NCBI RefSeq assembly: GCF_021130785.1
Contig: NC_060212.1
Location: 144,897,001 to 144,961,000 of the forward strand
Direction: 5' to 3'
Source of the DNA: Homalodisca vitripennis
Taxonomy: Eukaryota; Arthropoda; Insecta; Hemiptera; Cicadellidae
Length of the DNA stretch: 64,000 nt
In this document: piece by piece, positions 23,138 through 33,327 of the stretch
Position numbering within the stretch: position 1 is the first letter of the stretch
How the letters are laid out: each line of letters opens with the position of its first letter
Position numbers and translations under genes: made by a program
The notes under the pieces: generated by a model
Told to the model about the DNA's origin: nothing
The model's input: only the letters and a program-made list of their open reading frames with translations
Database searches by the model: none

Positions 23138-24050
23138 TTACTAGCAGTTTCCCGCGGCTTCGCACGCAATTCCCCGTTGAAAACAGTACACTATATTCAC
23201 TTATTCATTTTCTATCACATTCTAAACATTGCTGAGATAATTGACAGTCGTTCCTTCGTGAGCCTCTTGGGCGCATTATGAAGGTATGTATCATATTCCT
23301 GCCTCTATCTTTCGTGGTTTTTGCTAGGTGTTGATAAGTTATTCAGAACAGTTACTGTATACGGATGAATCTCGGTAAACTAATTAGGTTATAAAGAATC
23401 ACATTCGGTCTGTTAAAATTAATTTTCTGTCTAAGATATTTCCAGTATTATTTTAGGAGTGTGCCTTCAAGAAAATGTATCAAAGAAACCAAGTTTCGAT
23501 CATAAAGTGTCTTCTTTCGGCTCTTTTCATTTACCTTCGATGTAACCAAATTCGATTACCTTATGTGCAAACATTCACGGATTTGTATAATGAGGTTGTT
23601 TTCATAATAGCGTTTAATAGTATTTTCTTTGAATTAAATAGTTTATTGATCATTGATGCAATCTGAATTTAAAAACACTACTGATCAAGCACTTTACAAT
23701 AAAAATGTTTTAAATTTTAAATGTAAACAAATGTTTCTGCCTCTTTGATGAACTTCAGCTGAAAGTATTATCAGCTGTTAAGTATCAGTTCGCTTTGTAT
23801 TACGTGTCGTAGCGCAGTCTGTCGGATCCAATATAAAACACACCAACATCAACAACAATTTATAATTAAAAAATTAATGAAATAAACTATTAAAATTGAA
23901 CCAAATACCTCTCTAAAAGTATGCCTATGTTACTTCCAGGAACGTGTAGAATCACTGTAAAAAATATCACGATGTTTCGTGCATTGGTTCCAGAGTTATA
24001 ACGGAACATACAAACAAACATTCGCATTTATAGAGTGTATATTATGTATG
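23138..24050. repeat. RTE-like dispersed insect repeat (decayed)
   Basis: It starts TACTAGCAGTTTCCCGCGGC-TTCGCACGC, the '(A/C)CCGCGGCTTCGCACGC' motif seen next to many insect RTE/LINE-derived repeats, and ends near 24040 with GGTTCCAGAGTTATAACGGA followed by ACATACAAACAAACATTCGC, the usual closing phrase of the same family. The stretch 23680-23780 (ACTGATCAAGCACTTTA, CTTCAGCTGAAAG, ATCAGCTG) is found in inverse orientation at 41545-41640. No reverse transcriptase is readable. The exact class is uncertain. Confidence 0.6.
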
Positions 24051-24279
24051 GTTGTAGTACAGAAATAACTATAAATAACAAAAAGGACGTGTTTGCGGCA
24101 AACTTTTAATCACAACTTACTTTTAAAGTCGTCTACAATTCAGAACACATCGTGTTTTAAGACTATTAATAAAGTGTGAAGGGATGAGGGAGATTCTGAA
24201 GACAAACTCTAAATAGGCGACATGAATACAATGGACATGAAAATCTAAAATATAAACTGATAGGTTACTACTACTGAGT
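24051..24279. other. Short AT-rich spacer
   Basis: No feature recognised. Confidence 0.5.
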
Positions 24280-24625
24280 CTGAACTGGACTGGTAGCGAG
24301 TGAGTGACTGACCCAACGTGACCGCTATACGAGTGCGGCGGAGACCCGCCGGATAGGAGGGGACGTACAGTAGTACTAGTGCTCGTAACTCAATGGCAAC
24401 AACCTGCTCCGTGGCTTATGACAAATTAGCGATATTAGCCAGTGGGGCACACACCCACGTGGTCGCTAGGCATGACCCGGGCACCAGAGCGAGGTCTCTG
24501 TGAGGCAACTAGCCCCGGGCTGCAGCGGCTGCCTGCGCACACCTCGGGAGCGGGAATGCTCCACATTCATACATCACCGCACTGTGGTGACCGGGGTGGA
24601 GTCACTGATGATTCTAGTTATCATA
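24280..24625. other. GC-rich island
   Basis: Unique GC-rich DNA with GTGCGGCGGAGACCCGCC near 24335 and CCCGGGCACCAGAGCGAGG near 24477. A 79-codon forward frame (24442-24681) has no known motif. Possible regulatory or exon-bearing DNA; not demonstrable from sequence alone. Confidence 0.3.
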
Positions 24626-25013
24626 CCTTGGAATTTTACATACTGCATAACGGTAGTTTTAACCTAATTCCTCGTCTTTAATGATTTCTTACATTCACCA
24701 AATTGTGGAAAATCATGTAGATAGTACCTGTATTATAATAATGCTGCAAGAAATCTATTCGATATTTTTTACAGATTGTACGTTTTAAGTTAGAAACGGT
24801 CAACCTGCACTAAAAATTCCTATTTTAAAACTTATTTAGTGACATGTATTTTTGGTCACCTACCCCCTTTTGTATTTCTGTAAAAGAATTTAACCATTAG
24901 AACGTTACTGACGTAAATCCCCCACTCCATGCTTGATTTCCACGCTATTAGCTTGTTTTTATACGGCATCTGAAATGTTACAGATATCGTAAGTGACCCA
25001 TTTGAACATTCAA

Positions 25014-25097
25014 GTCAGGATGGCTGTGTGGTCTAAGGCGCTACTCTCTGACGTGGAGTTAGATATGGAGTCAAGGGTTCGATTCTCGCGCCTGACA
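25014..25097 (+). pseudogene. tRNA-Leu-like sequence (pseudogene or SINE head)
   Basis: An 84-bp sequence starts GTCAGGATGGCTGTGTGGTC-TAAGGCG and ends AAGGGTTCGATTCTCGCGCC-TGACA. The acceptor strands GTCAGG and CCTGAC pair perfectly, the A box (TGGCTGTGTGGTCTAAGG) and B box (GGGTTCGATTC) are near consensus and the length fits a class II tRNA with long variable arm, closest to tRNA-Leu. However, the anticodon stem does not close with a proper 7-base loop and the T stem is mispaired, so it is unlikely to be a working tRNA. The downstream ~150 bp could be a SINE body. Confidence 0.6.
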
Positions 25098-25678
25098 TTA
25101 GGGATTTTTGCGGTCTGATAATACACTTGTAAGTCACTCGTATGTGGTAAATATGGCGGGAGGGCTCACCTTAAATTAGCGATGGTTGCCTTGGGTGAAA
25201 GTTGACGGGGATCAGTGTATTATTTATATTATTGTCAGTGTATATGTATTTATTATTGAATCATGATGCATAATAATAGCTTTGAAGAGTTAAAAATAGT
25301 TTAAACACAAAGCCACTGAAAGGGTTCGTTTCAGTGACTTTTAAAAGACTAAAAAGGGGTTTTACAGGTATTCTTGCTTGGATTTCAAGACTAGTAAAAT
25401 AATGTAAAAATTCTCTAAACTTCTCTACACCAACGAATTTTGACTATTAAAGTTTCTGACTAATTTTGAACAAACGTTCTTGGACACCAAAAGCGTTGTT
25501 TTTATATGGACGACAAGTTGTTCCCAAGCGTATCAAAGAATAGTGAGTTTGACCTATTCGAACTTTAACTCGATCCTAACTCTATACCACGTCGCTGTAA
25601 AAGACCCTCAATTTTTACTTAAACAGGAGTATCACTGTGCTTTTTACCTTTATGATAATATATCCATAGGCATAAAAA
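25098..25678. other. Possible SINE body, then unique AT-rich DNA
   Basis: The first 130 bp after the tRNA-like head (CGGTCTGATAATACACTTG, GTATGTGGTAAATATGGCGG) may belong to the same element. No poly-A tail or target duplication is obvious. The rest is unique. Confidence 0.4.
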
Positions 25679-26662
25679 TTCTATCCCACCGTTCCAGACT
25701 AAGAAGATTGGGAACAAGGACGTTGTTGGACATCCTACATGAGATTGAGGTTTATTCCAGATTTATGTAATGATGAGTTGAGATATCACCACCTCCGTAC
25801 AACATCCTATCCCACCGTTCCAGACTCAGAAGATTGAGAACAAGGACGTTGTTGGACATCCTACATGAGATTGAGGTTTATTCCAGATTTATGTAATGAT
25901 GAGTTGAGATATGTCCACCTCCGTACAACATCCTATCCCACCGTTCCAGACTCAGAAGATTAAGAACAAGGACATTGTTGGACATCCTACATGAGATTGA
26001 GGTTTATTCCAGATTTATGTAATGATGAGTTGAGATATGTCCACCTCCGTACAACATCCTATCCCACCGTTCCAGACTCAGAAGATTGAGAACAAGGACG
26101 TTGTTGGACATCCTACATGAGATTGAGGTTTATTCCAGATTTATGTAATGATGAGTTGAGATATGTCCACCTCCGTACAACATCCTATCCCACCGTTCCA
26201 GACTCAGAAGATTAAGAACAAGGACATTGTTGGACATCCTACATGAGATTGAGGTTTATTCCAGATTTATGTAATGATGAGTTGAGATATGTCCACCTCC
26301 GTACAACATCCTATCCCACCGTTCCAGACTCAGAAGATTGAGAACAAGGACGTTGTTGGACATCCTACATGAGATTGAGGTTTATTCCAGATTTATGTAA
26401 TGATGAGTTGAGATATGTCCACCTCCGTACAACATCCTATCCCACCGTTCCAGACTCAGAAGATTGAGAACAAGGACGTTGTTGGACATCCTACATGAGA
26501 TTGAGGTTTATTCCAGATTTATGTAATGATGAGTTGAGATATGTCCACCTCCGTACAACATCCTATCCCACCGTTCCAGACTCAGAAGATTGAGAACAAG
26601 GACGTTGTTGGACATCCTACATGAGATTGAGGTTTATTCCAGATTTATGTAATGATGAGTTG
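25679..26662. repeat. 126-bp tandem array, about 8 near-identical units
   Basis: Units start CTATCCCACCGTTCCAGACT and contain AAGAACAAGGAC(G/A)TTGTTG, CATCCTACATGAGATTGAGG and GATTTATGTAATGATGAGTT. The first copy (25679) is slightly diverged and the last one runs out at about 26662. Although 126 is divisible by three, every frame carries a stop per unit, so it is not a protein repeat. Units 2-5 alternate between GATTGAGAACAAGGACG and GATTAAGAACAAGGACA, implying duplication of a 252-bp dimer. Near identity suggests recent amplification. Confidence 0.97.
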
Positions 26663-28560
26663 CTATTGACATATCTGGAGCCCATTCCATCTCTAATCTA
26701 TGCCCTTTCTAATCGTCTTACACATTTTAAAGATTGTGCATTTGTCAAACAATCAGCAATCTCTCTGCATAATATTCTGAAATGTTTGACCTCAACATGG
26801 TCGTTATCGGAAACCTTTGCAGTGACAACATTTATATCGCCGGTTTGTACCAAGGGCGCTTTAGGAACACGTGCCAAATTTCGAAATATTATGTACTTGA
26901 CATCGGGTTGCACAGGCCAACACAGTTATACACCAGGGTGATTGCACAAGCCCAGTCGTTACAATGAAAGGGCAAAACACAAAAGAGAAAATGATATACA
27001 GTACAACAGCTTATGGAATAAACATGTAGTAAATTTCAAAATGTGAAAATAAAGTTATATTTCCTAATCTAGGAATATTGGAGAGCGGTTTAAAAATAAC
27101 ATCTAACGCTTTGATAAGATTACGTGTCTTTTCAAATTGGTAAAAATAGGTAGAAACACCTCCAAATTTTATTACTTAGATTAAAATCTTACAAACTTGT
27201 AAATCCATCTAATAGCAAACCAATAAAATGAAACAAACTTTAACGCTATCCACAATAAATTTGTAATTAGTGCAATCAAAATAGCCTTAAAAAATCTGAA
27301 ACTATTTATTTATAACGTGTCAAATATAGGTATTTTCCGTTTTATCTTATTTGTTTCATTAATACAAATAAATTAATAGTTTTGGAATAAGTTGATTTAG
27401 ATAGCTTGAAGATTCTTTTAAAGTATTATTTTATCGATAAGCCTTTCGTACTGAACGAGACAAGAGAAACTAAAAGTGCATAAATGGTAACCTTTACGTT
27501 GTTATCCCTTCGGGTCAACGAGCATTTCCGAATCACTTAATAAAAAGTATTTTGAGGATTTCCTGATCTTTTTCCAGCTAATAGCCTATGTTTAACAATT
27601 AAACATTATACGTTTGGAATTTTAAATTTAAAAATAAACAGCGTAGTTTTATTTCCTTATATCAAACACAACGTGCTTAAAACATCATAATTTACAGAAA
27701 AATCAATTTTTAATCCAACTTTAATTCAAATTTAACGGTAAGTGAAAGTCCTGTTTTTCTATAAACCGAACTATTAAAATTATTGCTATAAACGACCGTT
27801 TTAAATAATCAGTTGCTTAGGTCTTTCTTTGACGATTATATTTATTGTAATTTGGACATTTTGAGTTACGTCCTTTCTACCTTCCCTATTTCGAATAAAA
27901 TACTTAATCAGAATTTTTAACTGGCCATGGGCATGTTCTATGATTTTTATTTATGACTAAATACGTAAAAAAAAAAGGAGTCTTGTAAAACAAGAATAAC
28001 ACACATTATTGCTACAAATGGTTAAAGTAAAATAACCCTGAAAAACAATCTGAGAGAGCAATAACTTTTACAAAAATTATAACTCCTACAGGTTGTACAA
28101 ATCGTGGGTACTGTAGAATATTACTGCATGCGCTGTTGATGACGCGCGACGTGGTATATAACGCCTGCAATAAAATAAAACCTTATTTCGGAACTTTACA
28201 CGACCACTGAAAAATCGATTGTTTTGCCTGAGAAACTGTCTATTCATCGAATAGATTCGATCTCGCGTTCTAAATACCATTAAAACTTACTCCAGGTTTC
28301 TGGGCTTAGAAACTTTGGAATATTACAATATATTTTAGTAAATCTTGGCATTTTGAAAATCATATGCTGAGGGGAAAATTAATTGGAATTTTTAGGGACT
28401 CAAATATGCTTTTAATTTTAACTATTAGGTACTCTTAAGTTTTATTTTTTTTTTTAATGTACTGTTTCGATCAATCAGTTTACCACACATACCAAGATAT
28501 CTAAGCTAGTGCCTGCCCTAAACCGCCGAATTTGAGTTTATAGTTTAGTAAATTAAAAGA
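26663..28560. other. AT-rich sequence, no recognised gene
   Basis: Directly after the array, 26663-26945 is GC-richer and keeps an open forward frame (about 93 codons) and an overlapping reverse frame of 71 codons; neither shows a domain I recognise. The remainder is AT-rich with only short runs. Confidence 0.45.
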
Positions 28561-28703
28561 CAGTTAAAATTTGAATATTTGCATCAATGTATTCTACATA
28601 CTTTTTCAAGTGGACCTCACCGACAAGTTTTGTTGAACTTGATGAGGCTATGTAAAACAACTGTTTAATAAATAAAATAAAAAATAAAAATAAAATAAAA
28701 CAT
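28561..28703 (+). mobile_element. LINE 3' end with stem-loop and AATAAA-type tail
   Basis: The segment ends in a TAATAAATAAAATAAAAAAT-like A-rich tail (28665-28703), the usual end of jockey/CR1-type insect LINEs. Just before it is a stem-loop: CCTCA (28614) pairs with TGAGG (28643), enclosing CAAGTT-TTGTTG-AACTTG, itself a perfect 6-bp hairpin. The LINE body upstream is not readable as protein. The class is inferred from the tail and layout. Confidence 0.55.
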
Positions 28704-29335
28704 GAACGCATTGAAACCATACGCCCCACAGATCAGAGTTCTGAAGGTATCAGGTATCACGGAATACGAGATGAATGTCCCTACAAAAGACATTACTATG
28801 AACCGAATACTTTCGTTTAATTAGTTACTTTAACACAAATGAGTCAGCAGTTTTTTATAAATCTATATATAAAACTATTCATGGAAAACTTGACTGAAAT
28901 ATCTTATTACAGAAATATTTTGTGTCCGAAATGGTTTAGTTTAAATCTGCGTAATGAAAAAAAAAATAAAATCCTATTATTTAGTAATCCTCTTACCACA
29001 AAATTGAATCTCTGCATAAATGATACACACATAGATCAACTTTTCTGTCTGTAATGTGTGCACGTTTTAAATGTTTAAAATAAGTATAAATAATATAAAA
29101 CTACTACTTAAAAATCTAAAAAAGTATTGTAAACATTACGGTTCATAATATGTTCAGTGATATAGCCTCTTCTTATGTTATAATTGTAGTCTTTTTAATT
29201 ATTATACTGGTGATATGTCATCATATAGTTATTATTCACGTAAAATAACTTCTTCGTATAAATAATTGCATCCAATATCGATAGGAAAACCTAGTACTAA
29301 ATATTTAACAAGTCGGCCAAAAGAAGACATGTTAG
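28704..29335. other. AT-rich sequence, no gene seen
   Basis: A 71-codon frame at 28839-29054 has no recognisable motif. No repeat seen. Confidence 0.5.
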
Positions 29336-29612
29336 TGTAATTAAACAATGTATAGAACGCCACACCACGTGTCGCGTAACAAAGTTTCATGAAATATTTC
29401 AAATCAATTTATACTGGAGATAGCCTTCGCTAACGCTCAGCCAAATACCATAGGGGGAAATATACTATAATTGAACTCTATTTTTTCTACGTGGAAATGC
29501 AAAATGTCCAATAGTTCAATCCGTTTCGGCGATATCTTGCGGACGGACTGACAGAAGAGAAATTTTGCAGTCCCTTGAGTGATAGGCTTCGCTAACGCTC
29601 AGCCAATTAAGA
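29336..29612. repeat. GCTCAGCC-type interspersed repeat, copy 3
   Basis: It begins near ACACCACGTGTCGCGTAACA, has CGCTAACGCTCAGCCAAATA at 29427, 'ggcgatatcttgcggacggactgacag', TTTTGCAGTCCCTTGAGTGA, and ends AGGCTTCGCTAACGCTCAGC at 29583. The internal-to-terminal motif spacing is about 159 bp. Both copies of the CGCTAACGCTCAGCCAA motif are intact here, so this copy defines the motif. Confidence 0.8.
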
Positions 29613-29920
29613 TTGTACTGTCCTTCTACATACAATCGTAAATTTCAGATCCAACGGCAACTTTGATTGAACAAGATATAGAGGACGAGGCGAGGCGACA
29701 AGTGGTGGAATGCGCAGTGCGCAGTGCGCATGTCACGATAGGCGGGAAGGCGGGAAGATTAGGAGGAGCAGTTCGACACGTGCTAATTGTACCACAGCCG
29801 GAGTGTGAACATTTGCACATTGAGTGCGAGCGTTAAATCACCGGTGAGATAAGGACCTGCAGTGCCTCGCTCCGCCGCGAGAAAGTCAACTATCTCCACT
29901 GGCTCGTAAAACGCACTCGT
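29613..29920. other. GC-rich island
   Basis: Unique, GC-rich DNA with GAGGACGAGGCGAGGCGAC near 29680, a triple GCGCAGT/GTGCGCA microrepeat at 29711-29731 and GCGGGAAGGCGGGAAGATTAG near 29741 (two E2F-like GGCGGGAA sites). E2F-type sites are frequent in promoters, so this is a candidate regulatory block. Short frames lack known motifs. Confidence 0.35.
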
Positions 29921-30715
29921 CTATGAAAGCAATCTTTAGATGTAAATGTTGCAACCATTGTGCAACCCCAATGGGATAATTTAAATGTAAACGTAGCACC
30001 CGTAAATGTCAACAGCGTCAAAAAAACCGAGTGGCCTAGTGGACTTGTCGATAAGATAAGGTGTGGGTGCACTTAGACCCGCCCGGGGCAGTGGCCTGGT
30101 CGTTGGGCAAGCGAAGACTTGACAAAGCCTATCTTGCAATGTTGCTGCTGATTTTGCAATACGTGAAAAGCCGTCCAATAGGAATCAGCGATATTCAGCG
30201 ACTTTGCCAAGTTTGAGGAGTTAATTGTTCATTTTAAACGTGCTGAAGGTTTCATGATAATTTAATACAAAGATTATAACAGAATATGTTTAAAATCAAA
30301 CAAAATAAAAGAATTCTACAAATTAAGAGTAGAATTTTTGTACACGTACTATCATACTACTGTAAACATCCACTTAACAAACAGGACGAAAATATAGTAT
30401 ATTTTTTAGCCTTAAACATATTCAGTTCATAGCATATTAAGTGGAGAAAAATGTCCACTGAGGCATCATAGATCTTTGTCATTACACAGTTAGTCCCACA
30501 ACTGGCCACCGCAACCCTTTCTTTCCGTATTTTAAGTCATTAACTGATAACAGGGCATACAAAATACTTTAATTTGTAATATTTTCAAATAATCTGATAT
30601 CTATTTTAAAATAGAGAATGTAAGTAAAAACATGGTATAAATGTGATATGTTAAATTAATGGAATGGTGATTTCAAAAGATATTCCTATGCATTTAATTG
30701 CTAGTTTTACTATTC
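29921..30715. other. Unique sequence, no gene seen
   Basis: 29921-30180 is moderately GC-rich and includes minus-strand frames without recognised motifs; the remainder is AT-rich. No repeat recognised. Confidence 0.45.
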
Positions 30716-30995
30716 CAAAACATAAGAGGACGTTACACCATGTGCCTAGTAAAAGACTTCCATGAGCTTGCATACAACATTTTAAGTCTATAGCTAATTT
30801 CATTCTTGAAATGCCCTATGGAACAGACAGTTACACAGACAATCACACAGAAAAAAATGTTTACATCCCCCCTTGGACAAAAGAGATATGGTGCTGACCT
30901 ATTAAACTGTAGGCTTCAATAACGGTCCGCCAAAGCCAATGGATGGACATGTCCCATCACAGAACTCATTCTTGTTTATGTATAAATAAAGTTTC
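30716..30995. repeat. GCTCAGCC-type interspersed repeat, diverged copy 4
   Basis: Matches include ACACCATGTGCCTAGTAA, TTCATTCTTGAAAT, ACAGACAGTTACACAGAC, AGGCTTCAATAACGGTCCGCCAA (30910), ATGGACATGTCCCATCACAG, TGTTTATGTATAAATAAAGTTTCATGAACG and TTTCAAGTCTACA. Two partial copies appear fused here, the second starting at about 30910. Confidence 0.6.
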
Positions 30996-31069
30996 ATGAA
31001 CGGTTTCAAGTCTACACATGAAATCTTCTTGATGTACGCTGCGCACAATTACGCTATATCTGTTATTAT

Positions 31070-31350
31070 GTGACATGTAGTAGGTTAGGTTAACAAAGTT
31101 ATTTATCCAGCGATTTTCTCATTGCAAACATGCTTACCCATAAGACCAACGTGAACATGTTCGCTGAAGCTCAAGCAAATCCCCTGGAATGACATGCACC
31201 ATCACTAAACTCGTTGTTGTCTATATAGAAATGAAGCTTCATGGAAAATATCAAGTCTGTAGGTTAGTTCGTTCTCGTCATATCGTGGAGAAAGAGAATT
31301 TTCCAGCCCGCATCGAGTATTAGGCTTCGTCAACGCTCAGTAAATACGTT
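31070..31350. repeat. GCTCAGCC-type interspersed repeat, copy 5
   Basis: The order TAGTAGGTTAGGTTAACAAAG, CATTGCAAACATGCTTACCC-ATAAGACCAACGTGAACATG, CGCTGAAGCTCAAGCAAATC (31160), GAATGACATGCACCATCAC, TCTATATAGAAATGAAGCTTC, ATCAAGTCTGTAGGTTA, GAGAATTTTCCAGCCCG, and AGGCTTCGTCAACGCTCAG (31322). It preserves the longest 5' part, including the TTACCCATAA segment also present in copy 1. Confidence 0.75.
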
Positions 31351-32143
31351 GTGTTTAGATGTATTGTGTTTTGGTATTACGATTACGTATTAATAAAATT
31401 CACTGAAGCAGATAAGAATTAACAGAAGTGGTCAGTGCTCATCAGGAACTCAGCCGATGGCTCATGGAGCAGTACAACCAATAGGCTGGTGAGTACGTGT
31501 GCCACGGTGTTTGGGTCGGCGTGGATCCCTACTTTAGGGGTCACGATTCTTTGCATGCAGCATAACCATTTCATAACTAATTGATAAAACTTATGCTACA
31601 CTGATTGAATCTCTTTGAGCAACAATTTTGAGTCATGGTCACGAAGTTGATCACCCGATTCCAGATATTTTCCTACACGAAAGACCTCTCATGGTTGCCA
31701 GCAACAGACTACACTGCCCTGACAAAAGGACTAGACAGCACTACCTCCGCCGGCCCCGCAGCACCAAGCCGGTAGTAGACAGTTGAAGTCGGTTAATGGT
31801 AAGTGGGGTCATGCCACTTGTTGTGCTGCCATCGTTTACTGCTGCCAGAGTTACAGAGGCTCATGTTACTCGTTATGAGTGCTTGGGTGACCCAACCCAT
31901 AACTAACATCCATCCTTCAGTGCGCTTACTCAGCTTGCACAGTCAACTGGGTGCAGTGGAAGCTTTCAATCCTGTCGGGGTTGAAGGTTCTAGTGAATTG
32001 TGTTGCACTGTACAACTTATTGAAGTTAGCTTTTTTGTGTATCTGAAAAATCAAATTCTTCTCTGTCACCTAATTGGTTATGTTCCTTCCGGACAATTCC
32101 TACGGTGCTCAATGTAAAGTTAGGAATTTACAATCTCAAATTG
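31351..32143. other. Unique sequence, partly GC-rich
   Basis: 31470-31990 is GC-richer. A GTAAGT donor-like site occurs at 31799 after GGTTAATG, but no acceptor or coding exon can be assigned. A 104-codon forward frame (31803-32117) has no recognised motif and I do not call it. Confidence 0.4.
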
Positions 32144-32712
32144 GGTGGGACTTGAAAGATAAAATTCACCATTAATATTGTATAAGCTAAACTTTATTAT
32201 TCAAATTCACACATTTAAAACATTTCTTTCATAACTTGTTAATACACCGCAATCTCCAATGTAATCATCTTTCACCCTTATCTTTCCTTATTGCTCAGCA
32301 CGACTCTGAAAGATAACGTTTACCATTAATATTTCCGAATCTAAACGTTATTATTCTCGCTGCTCAAATTGATAACAACTCTTTCATCATACTCTGCTAT
32401 ATGCAAACCCTTATCTTTCCACTCTGAAAGATGTTTACAATTAACATTTCTAAACGTTATTATTCTCGCTGTCACACTCTCAAATTGATAACAACTCTTT
32501 CATCTGTGGTTAATACTCTGCTATCTTCTATGCAATCACCTTTCACCCTTATCTTTCCTTATTGTTCAGCACGACTCTGAAAGATAACGTTTACAATTAA
32601 CATTTCAGAACCTAAACGTTATTATTCTCGCTGCCACACTCTCAAATTGATAACAACTCTTTCATCTGTGGTTAATACTCTGCTATCTTCTATGCAATCA
32701 CTTTTCACCCTT
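32144..32712. repeat. Imperfect tandem array, about 4 units of 115-150 bp
   Basis: Repeated blocks are CTGAAAGATAACGTTTAC, ATTAACATTTC, CTAAACGTTATTATTCTCGC-TG, TCAAATTGATAACAACTCTT-TCAT, and AATCACCTTTCACCCTTATC. Units begin near 32144 (diverged), 32305, 32425 and 32575. The last two are nearly identical (about 146 bp); the second is shortened by deletion. Confidence 0.85.
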
Positions 32713-33327
32713 ATCCTGTGCAGGAATACTCGCGCATATACAAGAGCGTGCGTTGCTCAATCAATAGTACATCGAATTGAGTACAAGTACTTGATCGGGT
32801 AAGAGAATTACAGAAGAAAAGGATGGAATATCAACGAAAGGATCGTAGTTTAATCCATCTATAGATCTATCTATTGATTGGATATATAAGTAGCATCGGA
32901 TCATGCACAAAATTTATAGCTCAGATGGTGGTTTTTGTTTTCTAGCTCACACAATTCAAATGCTCTTCAGCTTAAAAATCTCGACTCCTATATCATTATT
33001 TGATATATAAACCGACAGTTCATATATAAATTTACTTCGATGTTCAATCCTTTATTGATAAAAATTTGACAACTTTCTCTTATTATATGATATGTCACTA
33101 GGTTCATTAAAACATAATTTATAAAGGTCAGTAATCTTATAAATTCTCTAGTTGTTTTCTTAATAGACGTGAAAGATGAAAGCTCCCGTAGGAGGGTGAG
33201 CTGTGAGCTTTCATGTAATATCCGCTGCAGAGACATTTGTAGATAACCATTCTAACCTCCTGAATGATGTAGGAGTTATCTTTGACATCATTATCATACA
33301 GCCTTATAAAAAACTGTATTTTTTATC
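32713..33327. other. AT-rich spacer between two tandem arrays
   Basis: There is a TCTATAGATCTATCTATTGA microrepeat near 32860. No gene. Confidence 0.5.

Noticed and set aside
26621..26941. 106-codon forward frame and 71-codon reverse frame after the 126-bp array
   Set aside because: Starts inside the repeat, and no known motif; kept only as a remark.
31803..32117. 104-codon forward frame
   Set aside because: Hydrophobic, no recognisable domain or codon pattern, no supporting neighbours.
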